A DNA stretch of 48,144 nucleotides, taken from the NCBI GenBank assembly GCA_910584725.1, contig CAJUBE010000036.1:1-48144 (forward strand), written 5' to 3'. Under the pieces are notes generated by a model. That model saw nothing but the letters and a program-made list of their open reading frames with translations. It searched no databases and was not told the origin of the DNA. Position 1 is the stretch's first letter; each line of letters begins with the position of its first letter. Of the stretch, positions 25,699-33,758 are shown in pieces. The DNA is from an uncultured Lachnospiraceae bacterium. Lineage in GTDB: Bacteria > Bacillota > Clostridia > Lachnospirales > Lachnospiraceae. The translations under genes were made by a program, and so were the position numbers.

Positions 25699-26164
25699 AT
25701 TCTCCCGTTAACTTTTCTTTTAAAAGTTGTCTGCTCCGATACAGCCTTGTCTTTACCGTACTTTGCGACAGCTTTAAAATCCGGCAGATATCCCTGACTG
25801 AAAATCCTTCTACGTAGAATAGCACAAGAGGTATTCTATATGTATCCGCCAGTTCCATGACTGCTTCATACACTTCCGGATAGTGTTCCTGCTGTTGCTG
25901 TTCCTGCGTTTCGAAATACTCGTCATAGGGAATCGATATTTTCCGGGAACGAAGAATACGGTTGCACTCATTAATCAGTATTCGGGTAAGCCAGGTTTTG
26001 AAATATTTATCATTTCGCAAAGTATGTAATTTCTCATAGGCATGTAAGACTGCATTCTGCATCGCATCCGCACAGTCCTCGTCGTTTCTTAAAATGGACT
26101 TTGCAATGTGATACAAGCTTTTTTCAGCATTAAGTACCTGTGTCGTAAACTGGTTTTTGTTCAT
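25682..26164 (-). CDS. ECF-type RNA polymerase sigma factor
   Basis: 160 residues, the compact sigma2-sigma4 layout. Region 2 has LYHIAKSILRNDEDCADAMQ, AVLHAYEKLHTLRN and YFKTWLTRILINECNRILRS. Region 4 has LPADTYR-like ELADTYRIPLVLFYVEGFSV, then DICRILKLSQSTVKTRLYRS, a helix-turn-helix for the -35 element. It directs polymerase to a small set of envelope or stress promoters, probably including its own. The downstream DUF4179 gene overlaps it. Start ATG 26164 has AAGGAAC upstream. The target promoters cannot be read from this window. Confidence 0.92.
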   Translation of the reverse strand: MNKNQFTTQVLNAEKSLYHIAKSILRNDEDCADAMQNAVLHAYEKLHTLRNDKYFKTWLTRILINECNRILRSRKISIPYDEYFETQEQQQQEHYPEVYEAVMELADTYRIPLVLFYVEGFSVRDICRILKLSQSTVKTRLYRSRQLLKEKLTGEYGYEK

Positions 26165-26512
26165 TGTTTCAAGTTCCTTATCGTTGAATTATGAAACGGC
26201 CATTTCATTTTACAATAGTTAGATGCAAAAATGGGTAAAAAGGTCACGGGTATCTGAAAAACAGGGAGAGACGCAGGAAAAAGCGTGGGGATTTCAAATG
26301 TTTCAAAAAGTGGGAATAAAAAAATGATTAGGAGTCAGAAAAAGAGTTTGCGAAGTGTGAGGCGTTCACATGTTGTAGAACTTTTAGCGGTCAAGAAAAG
26401 GATATTTGGTGGGTGTGCCCCTTCCCACATTTCTTTTGACCCGTAGGGTGCGTAGCAGCACAGTCTCTACTTCAAATATCCTCTTCTTATTCATATATTC
26501 ATTATAGCGAAA
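26165..26512. other. 348-nt gap holding a direct repeat and a folded element
   Basis: No open frame worth calling. It holds the 5' region of the sigma operon, the right copy of the 18-bp direct repeat (26301-26318) and a compact fold at 26400-26481: GGATATTTG (26400-26408) pairs with CAAATATCC (26473-26481) around two inner hairpins, GTGGG/CCCAC (26409-26413 with 26424-26428) and ACCC-gta-GGGT (26439-26449). On the minus strand the fold is followed by TTTTCTT, so it may end transcription of the PBECR-like gene. I do not recognise it as a named RNA. Confidence 0.5.
26301..26318 (+). repeat. 18-bp direct repeat, right copy
   Basis: TTTCAAAAAGTGGGAATA, identical to 24606-24623, 1.7 kb away on the other side of the sigma/DUF4179 operon. 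Confidence 0.7.
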
Positions 26513-26896
26513 TTATTCCTTTCTGTAAAGCAATGTATTTTTTGCGATTAATTTCTCCAGATTCCGTTCCCTGATACGATAAAATGTCATAACAGAATTT
26601 TTTAATTCATTTTTATCCGTATCTAACACTAATTTTGATACGACATTCAGATTCGTCTCAGGCAACTTTTTTATCATAAATACAGTATTTTTATTTTTGC
26701 CGTCCTTAATAATATAGTCCGGATTTTGGACACATTGCGCGCCGTATTTTTCAAACAATTCATAATCAATGGAATGACGTTCCTTAATATGTGTAATTCG
26801 TTCATCGGTTACAATGACTTCACTTGTCTGTAGTTTTCCAAATTCTTTCTCCAGAACGGAAATGTTGAGATTTCCCAGAGACAGTATTTCTGCCAT
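26513..26896 (-). CDS. PBECR-like nuclease domain protein
   Basis: 127 residues, Lys-rich and visibly AT-richer than its neighbours. The pattern VIVTDERITHIKERHSIDYELF, then NPDYIIKDGKNKNTVFMIK, NLNVVSKLVLDT and NSVMTFYRIRE resembles the phage-Barnase-EndoU-ColicinE5/D-RelE (PBECR) group, in which Arg/His-containing DERxxHIxxRH is the conserved core. Family members are toxin-like RNases, often joined to phage MuF or polymorphic-toxin proteins. Here the domain stands alone, with no recognisable immunity or antitoxin gene beside it. Assignment is by recalled motif only. The ATG is preceded by AAAGAGGAAA. Confidence 0.6.
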   Translation of the reverse strand: MAEILSLGNLNISVLEKEFGKLQTSEVIVTDERITHIKERHSIDYELFEKYGAQCVQNPDYIIKDGKNKNTVFMIKKLPETNLNVVSKLVLDTDKNELKNSVMTFYRIRERNLEKLIAKNTLLYRKE

Positions 26897-26991
26897 TTTG
26901 ATTTCCTCTTTAGTCGTAGATGTGATTGGTATTCATTATAGCAAACAAATATGTAGGAATACAAGAAAAAATGCAGGCAGGTAAAGAAAAC

Positions 26992-27035
26992 CTTAAGAAA
27001 TTTTAGAGATACTTTAGAGGAATGCCTGCTAAGAT
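26992..27035 (+). promoter_or_regulatory. Promoter of lipoprotein gene 1 with 11-bp tandem operator
   Basis: TTTAGAG (27002-27008), 4 nt, TTTAGAG (27013-27019), exactly 10 nt, then -10 TAAGAT (27030-27035). A weaker third unit, CTTAAGA, lies at 26992. Same layout as the response-regulator promoter at 16597-16630. Confidence 0.65.
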
Positions 27036-27193
27036 TGGGAATTGAAAAAATGAGGGTTACATAAGTAAACGCAACGGTGACCCGGAAAGGATGCAGAAGG
27101 ATGAGGACACAAAGGAGAAAAGGGAAAAACTATATCATAATGGGAGAGATTTTGCGGCAAATAAAGAAAAAGCAAGAAGAGAAAGAACGCGGC

Positions 27194-27844
27194 ATGAAAA
27201 GGGAAAAGCGGATGGCGGCGGCACTTGGTATGGCGGTGATTCTGGGGATGACGGGATGCGCGGGGAGCGGTGACACGCCGGGGACGTCACAGGAGAACGT
27301 TTCGGAGGAAACGGGAGAGTCGGATGTTTTGGAGGGACAGGCGGAGACAGACGGCGGCGCGGCGGATGTGAGAAACGGGGAAGATGCCGTAGATGCTTTG
27401 GCGACGCAGGAAGGCGAGTGGGTAAGGGAGGAGCCGGTTCCGGCGCAGGGAAAGGAGAATGAGGAGCCGCCGGAAAGCGGCAGTGAGGCGGCAAAAGAGC
27501 CGGAAAAAGAAGGACAGGCAGTCACGGCATCGCAGGAGGCAGAGCATCTTGGCGGGAAGGTGCAGAACCCGCAGGTGGACGGCATGACGCTGGCACAGAC
27601 GACGTTTACGGATGAGGACGGCATGGTAACCCTGCTGGAAGTGAAGGACGCGAAGAAGATCCCGGTCAAATTCACGCAGGACACGAAGGTGGAGCATTGG
27701 ACGATTCGGGGCGGCGGCGCCGGGATTGATATGCGGGATGCAGCGGTCTCCGATCTGGAAGAGGGCATGGGCGTGGAGTTGGAAGGGTATTATGAGGGCG
27801 AGACTTTCATGGCGACGAGGGTGATTATGGAAGTGTATGTTTAG
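27194..27844 (+). CDS. Lipoprotein with acidic linker and DUF5666-like C-terminal domain
   Basis: 216 residues from this start. It has a lipoprotein signal (basic start, hydrophobic AAALGMAVILG, lipobox MTGC with C22), then about 100 residues rich in Glu, Gly and Asp that look disordered. The C-terminal domain of about 85 residues (GMTLAQTTFTDEDGMVTLLE to GYYEGETFMATRVIMEVYV) is beta-rich and resembles DUF5666/OB-like domains. The same domain ends the next gene (LEEGMGVELEGYYEGETFMA versus LEEGISTRMKGSWQGDGSFL). An earlier ATG at 27101, 10 nt after GGAAAGG, would add a 31-residue basic extension and cannot be excluded. The function is unknown; the product should sit on the outer face of the membrane. 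Confidence 0.75.
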   Translation: MKREKRMAAALGMAVILGMTGCAGSGDTPGTSQENVSEETGESDVLEGQAETDGGAADVRNGEDAVDALATQEGEWVREEPVPAQGKENEEPPESGSEAAKEPEKEGQAVTASQEAEHLGGKVQNPQVDGMTLAQTTFTDEDGMVTLLEVKDAKKIPVKFTQDTKVEHWTIRGGGAGIDMRDAAVSDLEEGMGVELEGYYEGETFMATRVIMEVYV

Positions 27845-27901
27845 ATGCAGGGAGACGTTGAAAGAAATAGTTAATATTTTATGAAGGCGGATTCAGAAAG
27901 A

Positions 27902-27945
27902 TTTAAAGATTCTTAGAGATTCTTTAGAGAAAACTTTAGTATGAT
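27902..27945 (+). promoter_or_regulatory. Promoter of lipoprotein gene 2 with tandem operator
   Basis: CTTAGAG (27912-27918), 4 nt, TTTAGAG (27923-27929), exactly 10 nt, then -10 TATGAT (27940-27945). A further unit, TTTAAAG, is at 27902-27908. The first box is identical to that of the response-regulator promoter. It probably drives the whole run of genes from 27961. Confidence 0.7.
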
Positions 27946-27960
27946 AAGGAGTGAATGATT

Positions 27961-28686
27961 ATGGTAAATTTTCAGAAGATGACGAGACTACATAATGCCG
28001 GCAGGATGTCAGGACAGGTTGGAAAAAGAAACAGACGCGGAGCGGTTTTGGCGGTTGTCTGCGCTTTGATGACAGCTACAGCAGCGGGATGCGGGAAGAC
28101 GGAGGAGCCGGCTCCGGTGGACTTATCATCGGGGAACATGGAAGAGCTGAAAAACGAAACCGGTGAAGACAGCGTGGCGGACGACGCGGACGGGAAAGAC
28201 GAAGAAAATTTGGAGAGTGATGTGACGGAGGAAGCGGGCGCAGACGCAAAAGACGGCGTGGAGAACGGGACGCCGGAGAAAGCCGGACAGAATGCGGACG
28301 GGGAAGGCGTCGGTTCGGCATCAAAGGATGGTGCGCAGGCAGAGTCGGTCGGGAACATGGAACTGGATGGAGATGTTCTCAGTGTGGGTGAAGACAGCTT
28401 TGTGGTCAGCAGGACAGAAACCTATACGGATGGAGATGCGAGCGCTGCGGTGGGTGCCGCGCCGGGCTATGAGGAGGAAGAGGACAGGATCACGGTGCAT
28501 GTGAGTGAGGGTTGTATCTGGGAGTTTGAGACGGTCAAAAACGGCGGTATAAATCCTGAGGACGTCTCAGTCAGAGAAGGTTCTTTTGCGGATCTGGAGG
28601 AAGGTATTTCCACGCGCATGAAGGGGAGCTGGCAGGGCGACGGGAGTTTCCTCGCGGACAGTATTGTGATGAGCATATTTGAATGA
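27961..28686 (+). CDS. Lipoprotein with acidic linker, paralogue of the preceding gene
   Basis: 241 residues. After a long basic N-region comes a hydrophobic segment (GAVLAVVCALMTATAAGC) with the lipobox cysteine at C44. About 85 residues of Asp/Glu/Gly/Ala-rich linker follow, then a beta-rich C-terminal domain (MELDGDVLSVGEDSFVVSRT to GDGSFLADSIVMSIFE) related to that of the 27194 gene. ATG 27961 was chosen because AAGGAG is 9 nt upstream; ATG 27955 is only 3 nt from it. Its last codons overlap a potential start of the next gene, and the next true start lies 18 nt on, so the two are co-transcribed. It has its own copy of the tandem-repeat promoter. Confidence 0.8.
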   Translation: MVNFQKMTRLHNAGRMSGQVGKRNRRGAVLAVVCALMTATAAGCGKTEEPAPVDLSSGNMEELKNETGEDSVADDADGKDEENLESDVTEEAGADAKDGVENGTPEKAGQNADGEGVGSASKDGAQAESVGNMELDGDVLSVGEDSFVVSRTETYTDGDASAAVGAAPGYEEEEDRITVHVSEGCIWEFETVKNGGINPEDVSVREGSFADLEEGISTRMKGSWQGDGSFLADSIVMSIFE

Positions 28687-28703
28687 TTCCTATGGAGGCA
28701 AAA

Positions 28704-31163
28704 ATGACGAATTTAAGTATAGATAATGATAAAAACAGAAAACGAAAAAGTAAATATGGGAATTGGAGAAGACTGCTGGCGTTTTGCCTTGTGCTTGCTG
28801 TCACAGCGGGGACGCTGGCGGGCTGCGGAGGCGGCAGCCCCACGGCTTCCACGGACGAGGCGGGGACGTCTTTGGCGGATGAAACGGGAGCAGAAAATGA
28901 TGGGCAGAATGGAGAGACAGGGACGGACGAAGGGAACTCCGACAATGAGCCGACCGCCATGGGGCGCTATGTGGAGACGACGGTGGACGTCTCGGAAAAT
29001 ACTTCCCGCTCCTACAACATTACGGCGCTGACGGACGGGCGGCTGGTCATTCTGGACGAGACGGCGGGGCAGCTCATCTCCTCGGACGGTGGCACAAGCT
29101 GGGAGGCGGTTCCGATTCCCGGGATTGACAATATGAAGACATTTTCGGAGAACAATTACATTTTCAGCATGGCGGCTGCGCCGGACGGCACGGTGGCGGT
29201 GCTCTCCTCGGACAATGCAGCGTTCGACCAGACGGAAGAATTTAACCCATGGCTTCATGTGGCGAAGCCCGACGGCACGGTGAAGAAGATTGACTCGCTG
29301 CCGGTACAGGAGGATGAAAGTTATGTCTATGGCGTTTACTATTCCCCGGAGGGGGAACTCTTTGCCACGGTGGTCGGCACGGGTACGGTTTACCGGGTGG
29401 ACGTGGAGAGTGGAACGCTGACAAAAGCAGTTTCTATGGAGTGGAGGCCCGATTTGGTTCAAATTCAGGGAGATTACATGTTCTTCCTCACATCCAGAGA
29501 GGGTATTACCATCTATGACAGAACGAAAGAAGAGTGGGTGGAGGACAGTGTTCTTGCTGAGTTTATGGAGGAAAACTACAAGAACGAGTATTACGCCAAC
29601 GACAGCTACTCGGTGTATATGACGCCGGGGGAGGACGGTGTGCTCTATATAGCAGGCAAGGGCGGGATGTACCGTCATGTGATCGGCGGCAGCGTGATGG
29701 AGCAGATTATCGACGGCGCGCTCACCAGTTTCAGCAATCCTTCCATGAATATGCTGGGGGTTGCCGCCTATGGGGAAAATGAGTTCGCGGCGCTGTTTTC
29801 CGGCGGAGCGGTGGCGCTTTACAAGTATGACGCCAGCGTTCCGACCGTGCCGGAGAATATGATATCAGTTTATTCTCTGGAAGAGCAGGATGCGGTGCGG
29901 CAGGCGATCGCCCAGTTCCAGACGGAAAACCCAGATACCTTCGTGCGATATGAAGTGGGCGTGAGCGGCATGGACGCCAAGGCGGCGGAGGACGCGGTCA
30001 AGAAGTTAAATACGGAGCTGATGGCAGGCAAAGGTCCGGACGTAATCATTATGGACGGGCTTCCCGTGAAGTCCTATGAGGAGAAGGGAATTTTAAAAGA
30101 TTTAAAGCCCCATATAGACAGTCTGTCCGGGGACGCGGTTCTCCTTCCCAATATCGTGGAGGCGTTCAACCATGAGGGAAGCGTGTACATGATGCCGGTT
30201 TATTTCCAGATTCCCATGGTGATCGGCAGACAGGACGATCTCGCGGGCATTACGGACCTTGCGTCTCTGGTTGACACTGTGGAAAAAATCAAAGCCGGGA
30301 AGCCGGAGGCGGAGATTGGCCGTTTCTTCTTCGAGGAGGCGACGGTGCGGTGGCTCCTTCCCGTGGCGGCTGCGACTTTTATCGGGGAGTCGGGCGGCAT
30401 TGACAGCGAGGCGCTTTCGGAATACCTGTCTGCAATGAATCAGATTTCGACGACTGCCCTGGAAGGAATCCCGGAGGACGTTGAGGAATCTTACGGATGG
30501 CAGAAGGATTATTATAAGGAAGAGAAATACGCGTATGAGCATTTCAATGATGTGGGATTGGATTATGACGATTTTATGATACATGGCATGGAGCTTAATG
30601 TTGGTATGCTAAAGGATGTCTACAGCTATCAGAGCGGATTATCCTTAAAATACTGCAAGGGATTTGAGGATGTGGACATGAAATTTTTTGACGGCATGAG
30701 CGAGGGCGCCTTTGAACCGTCGGTTCTGGTGGGGCTTTCCGCATCTTCCGCCCATCAGGAGGAGGCGGAGCGGTTCTTCGACATCATTATGGGCACGCAG
30801 GTGCAGAGTCTTCTCTACGACGGGTTCATGGTGAACCAGACCGCATTGCAGGAGCAGCTCAGCAACCAGTGGAAGATTTTTAAAAACGGCGGCACGGACA
30901 AGGGGTACGGCGAGCCGTGCAGTTCCGTGGGCGGCAGTTATAACGACGGCAGGGAGTTCTACATGGACATCTATATGCCGACGCAGGAGGAGTTCCAGAA
31001 GCTTTATACGCTCTGCAGTCAGGTGAAGACGCCTTATGTGGCGGACACCGTGGTGGAGAATGCGGTGATTGAGATTGGCGCGCAGTATCTGCAGGGGCAG
31101 ATGTCACTGGATGAGGCGGTGCAGAAGATTAAGGCGCGGGTGGAATTATACATGGCAGAGTAG
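28704..31163 (+). CDS. Lipoprotein fusing beta-propeller to ABC solute-binding domain (1)
   Basis: 819 residues. The lipoprotein signal ends in LAGC (C41). An acidic spacer follows, then a beta-propeller-like region (about 75-375) with YNITALTDGRLVILDE, the Asp-box-like SSDGGTSWE, AAPDGTVAVLSS, YYSPEGELFAT and MYRHVIGGSVMEQ. From about 380 there is a type-1 extracellular solute-binding domain (QAIAQFQTENPDTFVRYEVG, KLNTELMAGKGPDVIIMDGL, PVYFQIPMVIGRQDDL). Solute-binding lipoproteins feed importers such as those at 33953 and 34990; the propeller could bind a glycan or protein. The start is fixed by GGAGG 5 nt before ATG 28704, although an earlier ATG overlaps the previous stop. The substrate is unknown; a sugar is the default guess for this binding-protein class. 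Confidence 0.85.
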   Translation: MTNLSIDNDKNRKRKSKYGNWRRLLAFCLVLAVTAGTLAGCGGGSPTASTDEAGTSLADETGAENDGQNGETGTDEGNSDNEPTAMGRYVETTVDVSENTSRSYNITALTDGRLVILDETAGQLISSDGGTSWEAVPIPGIDNMKTFSENNYIFSMAAAPDGTVAVLSSDNAAFDQTEEFNPWLHVAKPDGTVKKIDSLPVQEDESYVYGVYYSPEGELFATVVGTGTVYRVDVESGTLTKAVSMEWRPDLVQIQGDYMFFLTSREGITIYDRTKEEWVEDSVLAEFMEENYKNEYYANDSYSVYMTPGEDGVLYIAGKGGMYRHVIGGSVMEQIIDGALTSFSNPSMNMLGVAAYGENEFAALFSGGAVALYKYDASVPTVPENMISVYSLEEQDAVRQAIAQFQTENPDTFVRYEVGVSGMDAKAAEDAVKKLNTELMAGKGPDVIIMDGLPVKSYEEKGILKDLKPHIDSLSGDAVLLPNIVEAFNHEGSVYMMPVYFQIPMVIGRQDDLAGITDLASLVDTVEKIKAGKPEAEIGRFFFEEATVRWLLPVAAATFIGESGGIDSEALSEYLSAMNQISTTALEGIPEDVEESYGWQKDYYKEEKYAYEHFNDVGLDYDDFMIHGMELNVGMLKDVYSYQSGLSLKYCKGFEDVDMKFFDGMSEGAFEPSVLVGLSASSAHQEEAERFFDIIMGTQVQSLLYDGFMVNQTALQEQLSNQWKIFKNGGTDKGYGEPCSSVGGSYNDGREFYMDIYMPTQEEFQKLYTLCSQVKTPYVADTVVENAVIEIGAQYLQGQMSLDEAVQKIKARVELYMAE

Positions 31164-31176
31164 GAGGGCAATTGGG

Positions 31177-33756
31177 ATGCAGATGAACAGGTTGAAACAA
31201 CAGAATGGAAGGAAGCGGGCGGCGGCTTTGTGGCTGGCGGGGGTGATGGTTATGTCTCTCGCGGGGTGCGGCGGCAAAGGCGGGGACGGGACGGACGGAA
31301 CCGGTGGAGCGTCTTCCGGGAACGGGGAGGCATCCGGCGGCGCGGCCATGGGGCGTTATGTGGAGACCATGACGGATGTGGATACCGGGGAGATTCTGGA
31401 TCTGAAAGAGCTTTCCGACGGACGGCTTGTCCTTCTGGAAAACGGTGCGGAAGGGCGATGGGTTTCCGAGGATGGCGGCGCTGCATGGAAGGCGGATGCC
31501 CTGCCGAACTGGAATGATCTTGCGATGGATTATTATATATATGATATGAAGGCGGCTCCCGACGGTAGCGTAGCCATTCTCTGTAAAAATTTTGGCAGGG
31601 TGGCTGATGCGGAGGGAGAAGCAGCAGAAACGGAGGGCGGAGACGGGAAGGAGTCTGTTGAAGAGCCGGAAAAGGGTGAAGGGTCTGCAGGTGAAGAAGC
31701 GGACGGCGAAGCAGAGAACCGTGAAGAGACGGCGGACGGAAAGGAAGCCGAAGCAGATGATGGGGCGGAAACGGATGAAAAGCCGAAGGATGCGGATGAA
31801 GAAAGCGAAGAGCCGGAAGCGGGCGATGAGACGGAGGACAGCGTAAACAGAATTTGCCTGATTCCCGCGCAGGGTGAGGTGCAGTGGTTTGATGTGCCTA
31901 CCGACGAGTATGGCATAGCCGCCAGCCTCTGCTTTTCGGAGGATGGCAGCAGGCTCTTTGTGGCGTCGCTGGAACCGAAAATCTATGAGATTGACCGGGA
32001 AACAGGGGCGGCGAAGTTGTTTCTGGCGGCGGATATCGTGCCAGACATGTTCTGTGTCTGGGATAACTATATGGCGGTCAAGAGCGAGAGTGACGGCGTT
32101 GTCCTGTATGCGCTGGATACGGCGGAGCGTATTGAGGACGATGTGATTATGGACTTTGTGATGGAAAACTGTGTGGTTAACAAGCAGGTTGTGGAATCCA
32201 CCTACAGTATTTTTCCGGCTGAGGAAGAGGGTGTTTATCTGGTCTGCAGCAAGGGGGTATACCGACATGTGATCGGCGGCACGGTCATGGAGCAGGTGAT
32301 CAACGGCGGTCTGTCCAGCTTCAGTGACCCCACGAAGCATGTGGTGAAAATGATCCGCATGGCGGAGGAAGGGTTTATGGCGGCTTTTTCCGAGGGAAAG
32401 GTGTCGTCCTTTGCCTACGATCCGGAAATCAGTACTGTTCCGTCGCAGACGCTCACGGCCTACAGCCTGACGGAAAATGATATTCTGCGGCAGGCGATCA
32501 TCCGCTATCAGGGATCACACCCCGATGTCTATGTGGAGTACAAGGTGGGCATGGACGAGGAGGGCAGCGTCACCAGAGAGGACGCGGTGAAAAAGCTGAA
32601 TACGGAGATTATGGCGGGTAAAGGTCCTGATTTTCTTCTTCTGGACGGGCTTCCGGTAAACTCTTACGTGGAGAAGGGTGTGCTTGCAGACTTGACGCCC
32701 TATCTGGCGGAGATAGAGAAGGAGGAAAAAATCCTTTCCAATATCAGGGAAAGCTTTACGGCGGACGGAAAAATCCATATGCTTCCGGCGGCGATCACCG
32801 TATCCATGTATATGACTGAAAAAGAAAATATGACAGATGTGTCAGACCTTTCTTCTCTGGCGGATATGATAGAGAAGCTCAGAAGTGAGCATTCGGGGGA
32901 GGGTATCATGGAAACTTACAGCGAGGAAATGCTCCTGAATGCCCTGATGCCCGTGTCAGCGCCGCTTTGGATTGAGGATGGAGGGAAGCTCAATGCAGCA
33001 GAGATGTCCAATTATTTGGAACAGACGAAGCGGATCTATGACGCCTGTATGGAAGGGCTGCCCGAGGAGGTTTTGCAGCGGTATCTGGAGAGAGAGCAGA
33101 ACTGGGTCACCAGCAGCGACGAGGTCGGCGCTTACAACGACTTGCAGGGAGGCGGCGTGCAGATTGTGGCGGGCAATGAGAAGGTGGCCCTGGGGGAACT
33201 GAAAAACGCTTATAATTATGCTTTTATGAAGTCTGTCGGTAAGGCCGAGAACGGAGAAAACGGCGTGAACTGCCAGATGGTGTTGACACCGGGGAATGTG
33301 AAGGATTCCTTTCGTCCCTATGCCCTGATGGGAATCAGCGCTGCATCCGAAAAAAGCGAGCTGGCTGGCGGTCTTTTGCGGGAGGCGCTCTCCAAAGATA
33401 TGCAGAGCTTGATCTATCCGGTCGGCTTTCCCGTCAACGAGGCGGGCTTGCAGTCTTATCTTGAGACGCTGGGCGGGCAGCTTCCCGACTGGGCGGAGCC
33501 GGGAGAGCCTTATGGCGGGTATGGACTTTCAAATGGCGACGGTACGGTGATCAGCATGAGTATTTATGCACCCACAGAGCAGGATACGAAGGAACTGTAC
33601 GAGCTGCTTACCTCTGTCCGTACGCCCTATCTGGCCGATGCGGTCGTGGAGGATGTGGTGCGGGAGGCCGGGAAATGGTATCTGGAGGGTAAGTGCAGTC
33701 TGGAGGCGGCGGTGGAGCTGGTGCAGGAGAAGATTGCGATTTATATGTCCGAATAA
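31177..33756 (+). CDS. Lipoprotein fusing beta-propeller to ABC solute-binding domain (2)
   Basis: 859 residues, a paralogue of the preceding gene with the same order of parts: lipobox SLAGC (C31), propeller-like region (LKELSDGRLVLLENGAEGRW, SEDGGAAWK, KGVYRHVIGGTVMEQ), then solute-binding domain (RQAIIRYQGSHPDVYVEYKV, KLNTEIMAGKGPDFLLLDGL). It differs by an insertion of about 80 residues (144-224) made almost entirely of Glu, Asp, Ala, Gly and Lys inside the propeller, where the paralogue has a short loop. ATG 31177 follows GGAGGG by 8 nt; the frame is open upstream only because it overlaps the previous gene. Gene duplication and later insertion is the simplest reading. Confidence 0.85.
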   Translation: MQMNRLKQQNGRKRAAALWLAGVMVMSLAGCGGKGGDGTDGTGGASSGNGEASGGAAMGRYVETMTDVDTGEILDLKELSDGRLVLLENGAEGRWVSEDGGAAWKADALPNWNDLAMDYYIYDMKAAPDGSVAILCKNFGRVADAEGEAAETEGGDGKESVEEPEKGEGSAGEEADGEAENREETADGKEAEADDGAETDEKPKDADEESEEPEAGDETEDSVNRICLIPAQGEVQWFDVPTDEYGIAASLCFSEDGSRLFVASLEPKIYEIDRETGAAKLFLAADIVPDMFCVWDNYMAVKSESDGVVLYALDTAERIEDDVIMDFVMENCVVNKQVVESTYSIFPAEEEGVYLVCSKGVYRHVIGGTVMEQVINGGLSSFSDPTKHVVKMIRMAEEGFMAAFSEGKVSSFAYDPEISTVPSQTLTAYSLTENDILRQAIIRYQGSHPDVYVEYKVGMDEEGSVTREDAVKKLNTEIMAGKGPDFLLLDGLPVNSYVEKGVLADLTPYLAEIEKEEKILSNIRESFTADGKIHMLPAAITVSMYMTEKENMTDVSDLSSLADMIEKLRSEHSGEGIMETYSEEMLLNALMPVSAPLWIEDGGKLNAAEMSNYLEQTKRIYDACMEGLPEEVLQRYLEREQNWVTSSDEVGAYNDLQGGGVQIVAGNEKVALGELKNAYNYAFMKSVGKAENGENGVNCQMVLTPGNVKDSFRPYALMGISAASEKSELAGGLLREALSKDMQSLIYPVGFPVNEAGLQSYLETLGGQLPDWAEPGEPYGGYGLSNGDGTVISMSIYAPTEQDTKELYELLTSVRTPYLADAVVEDVVREAGKWYLEGKCSLEAAVELVQEKIAIYMSE

Positions 33757-33758
33757 CA

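Noticed and set aside
31129..32340. 403-codon open frame on the minus strand
   Set aside because: Antisense to the second propeller/solute-binding lipoprotein. No ribosome binding site or recognisable domain.
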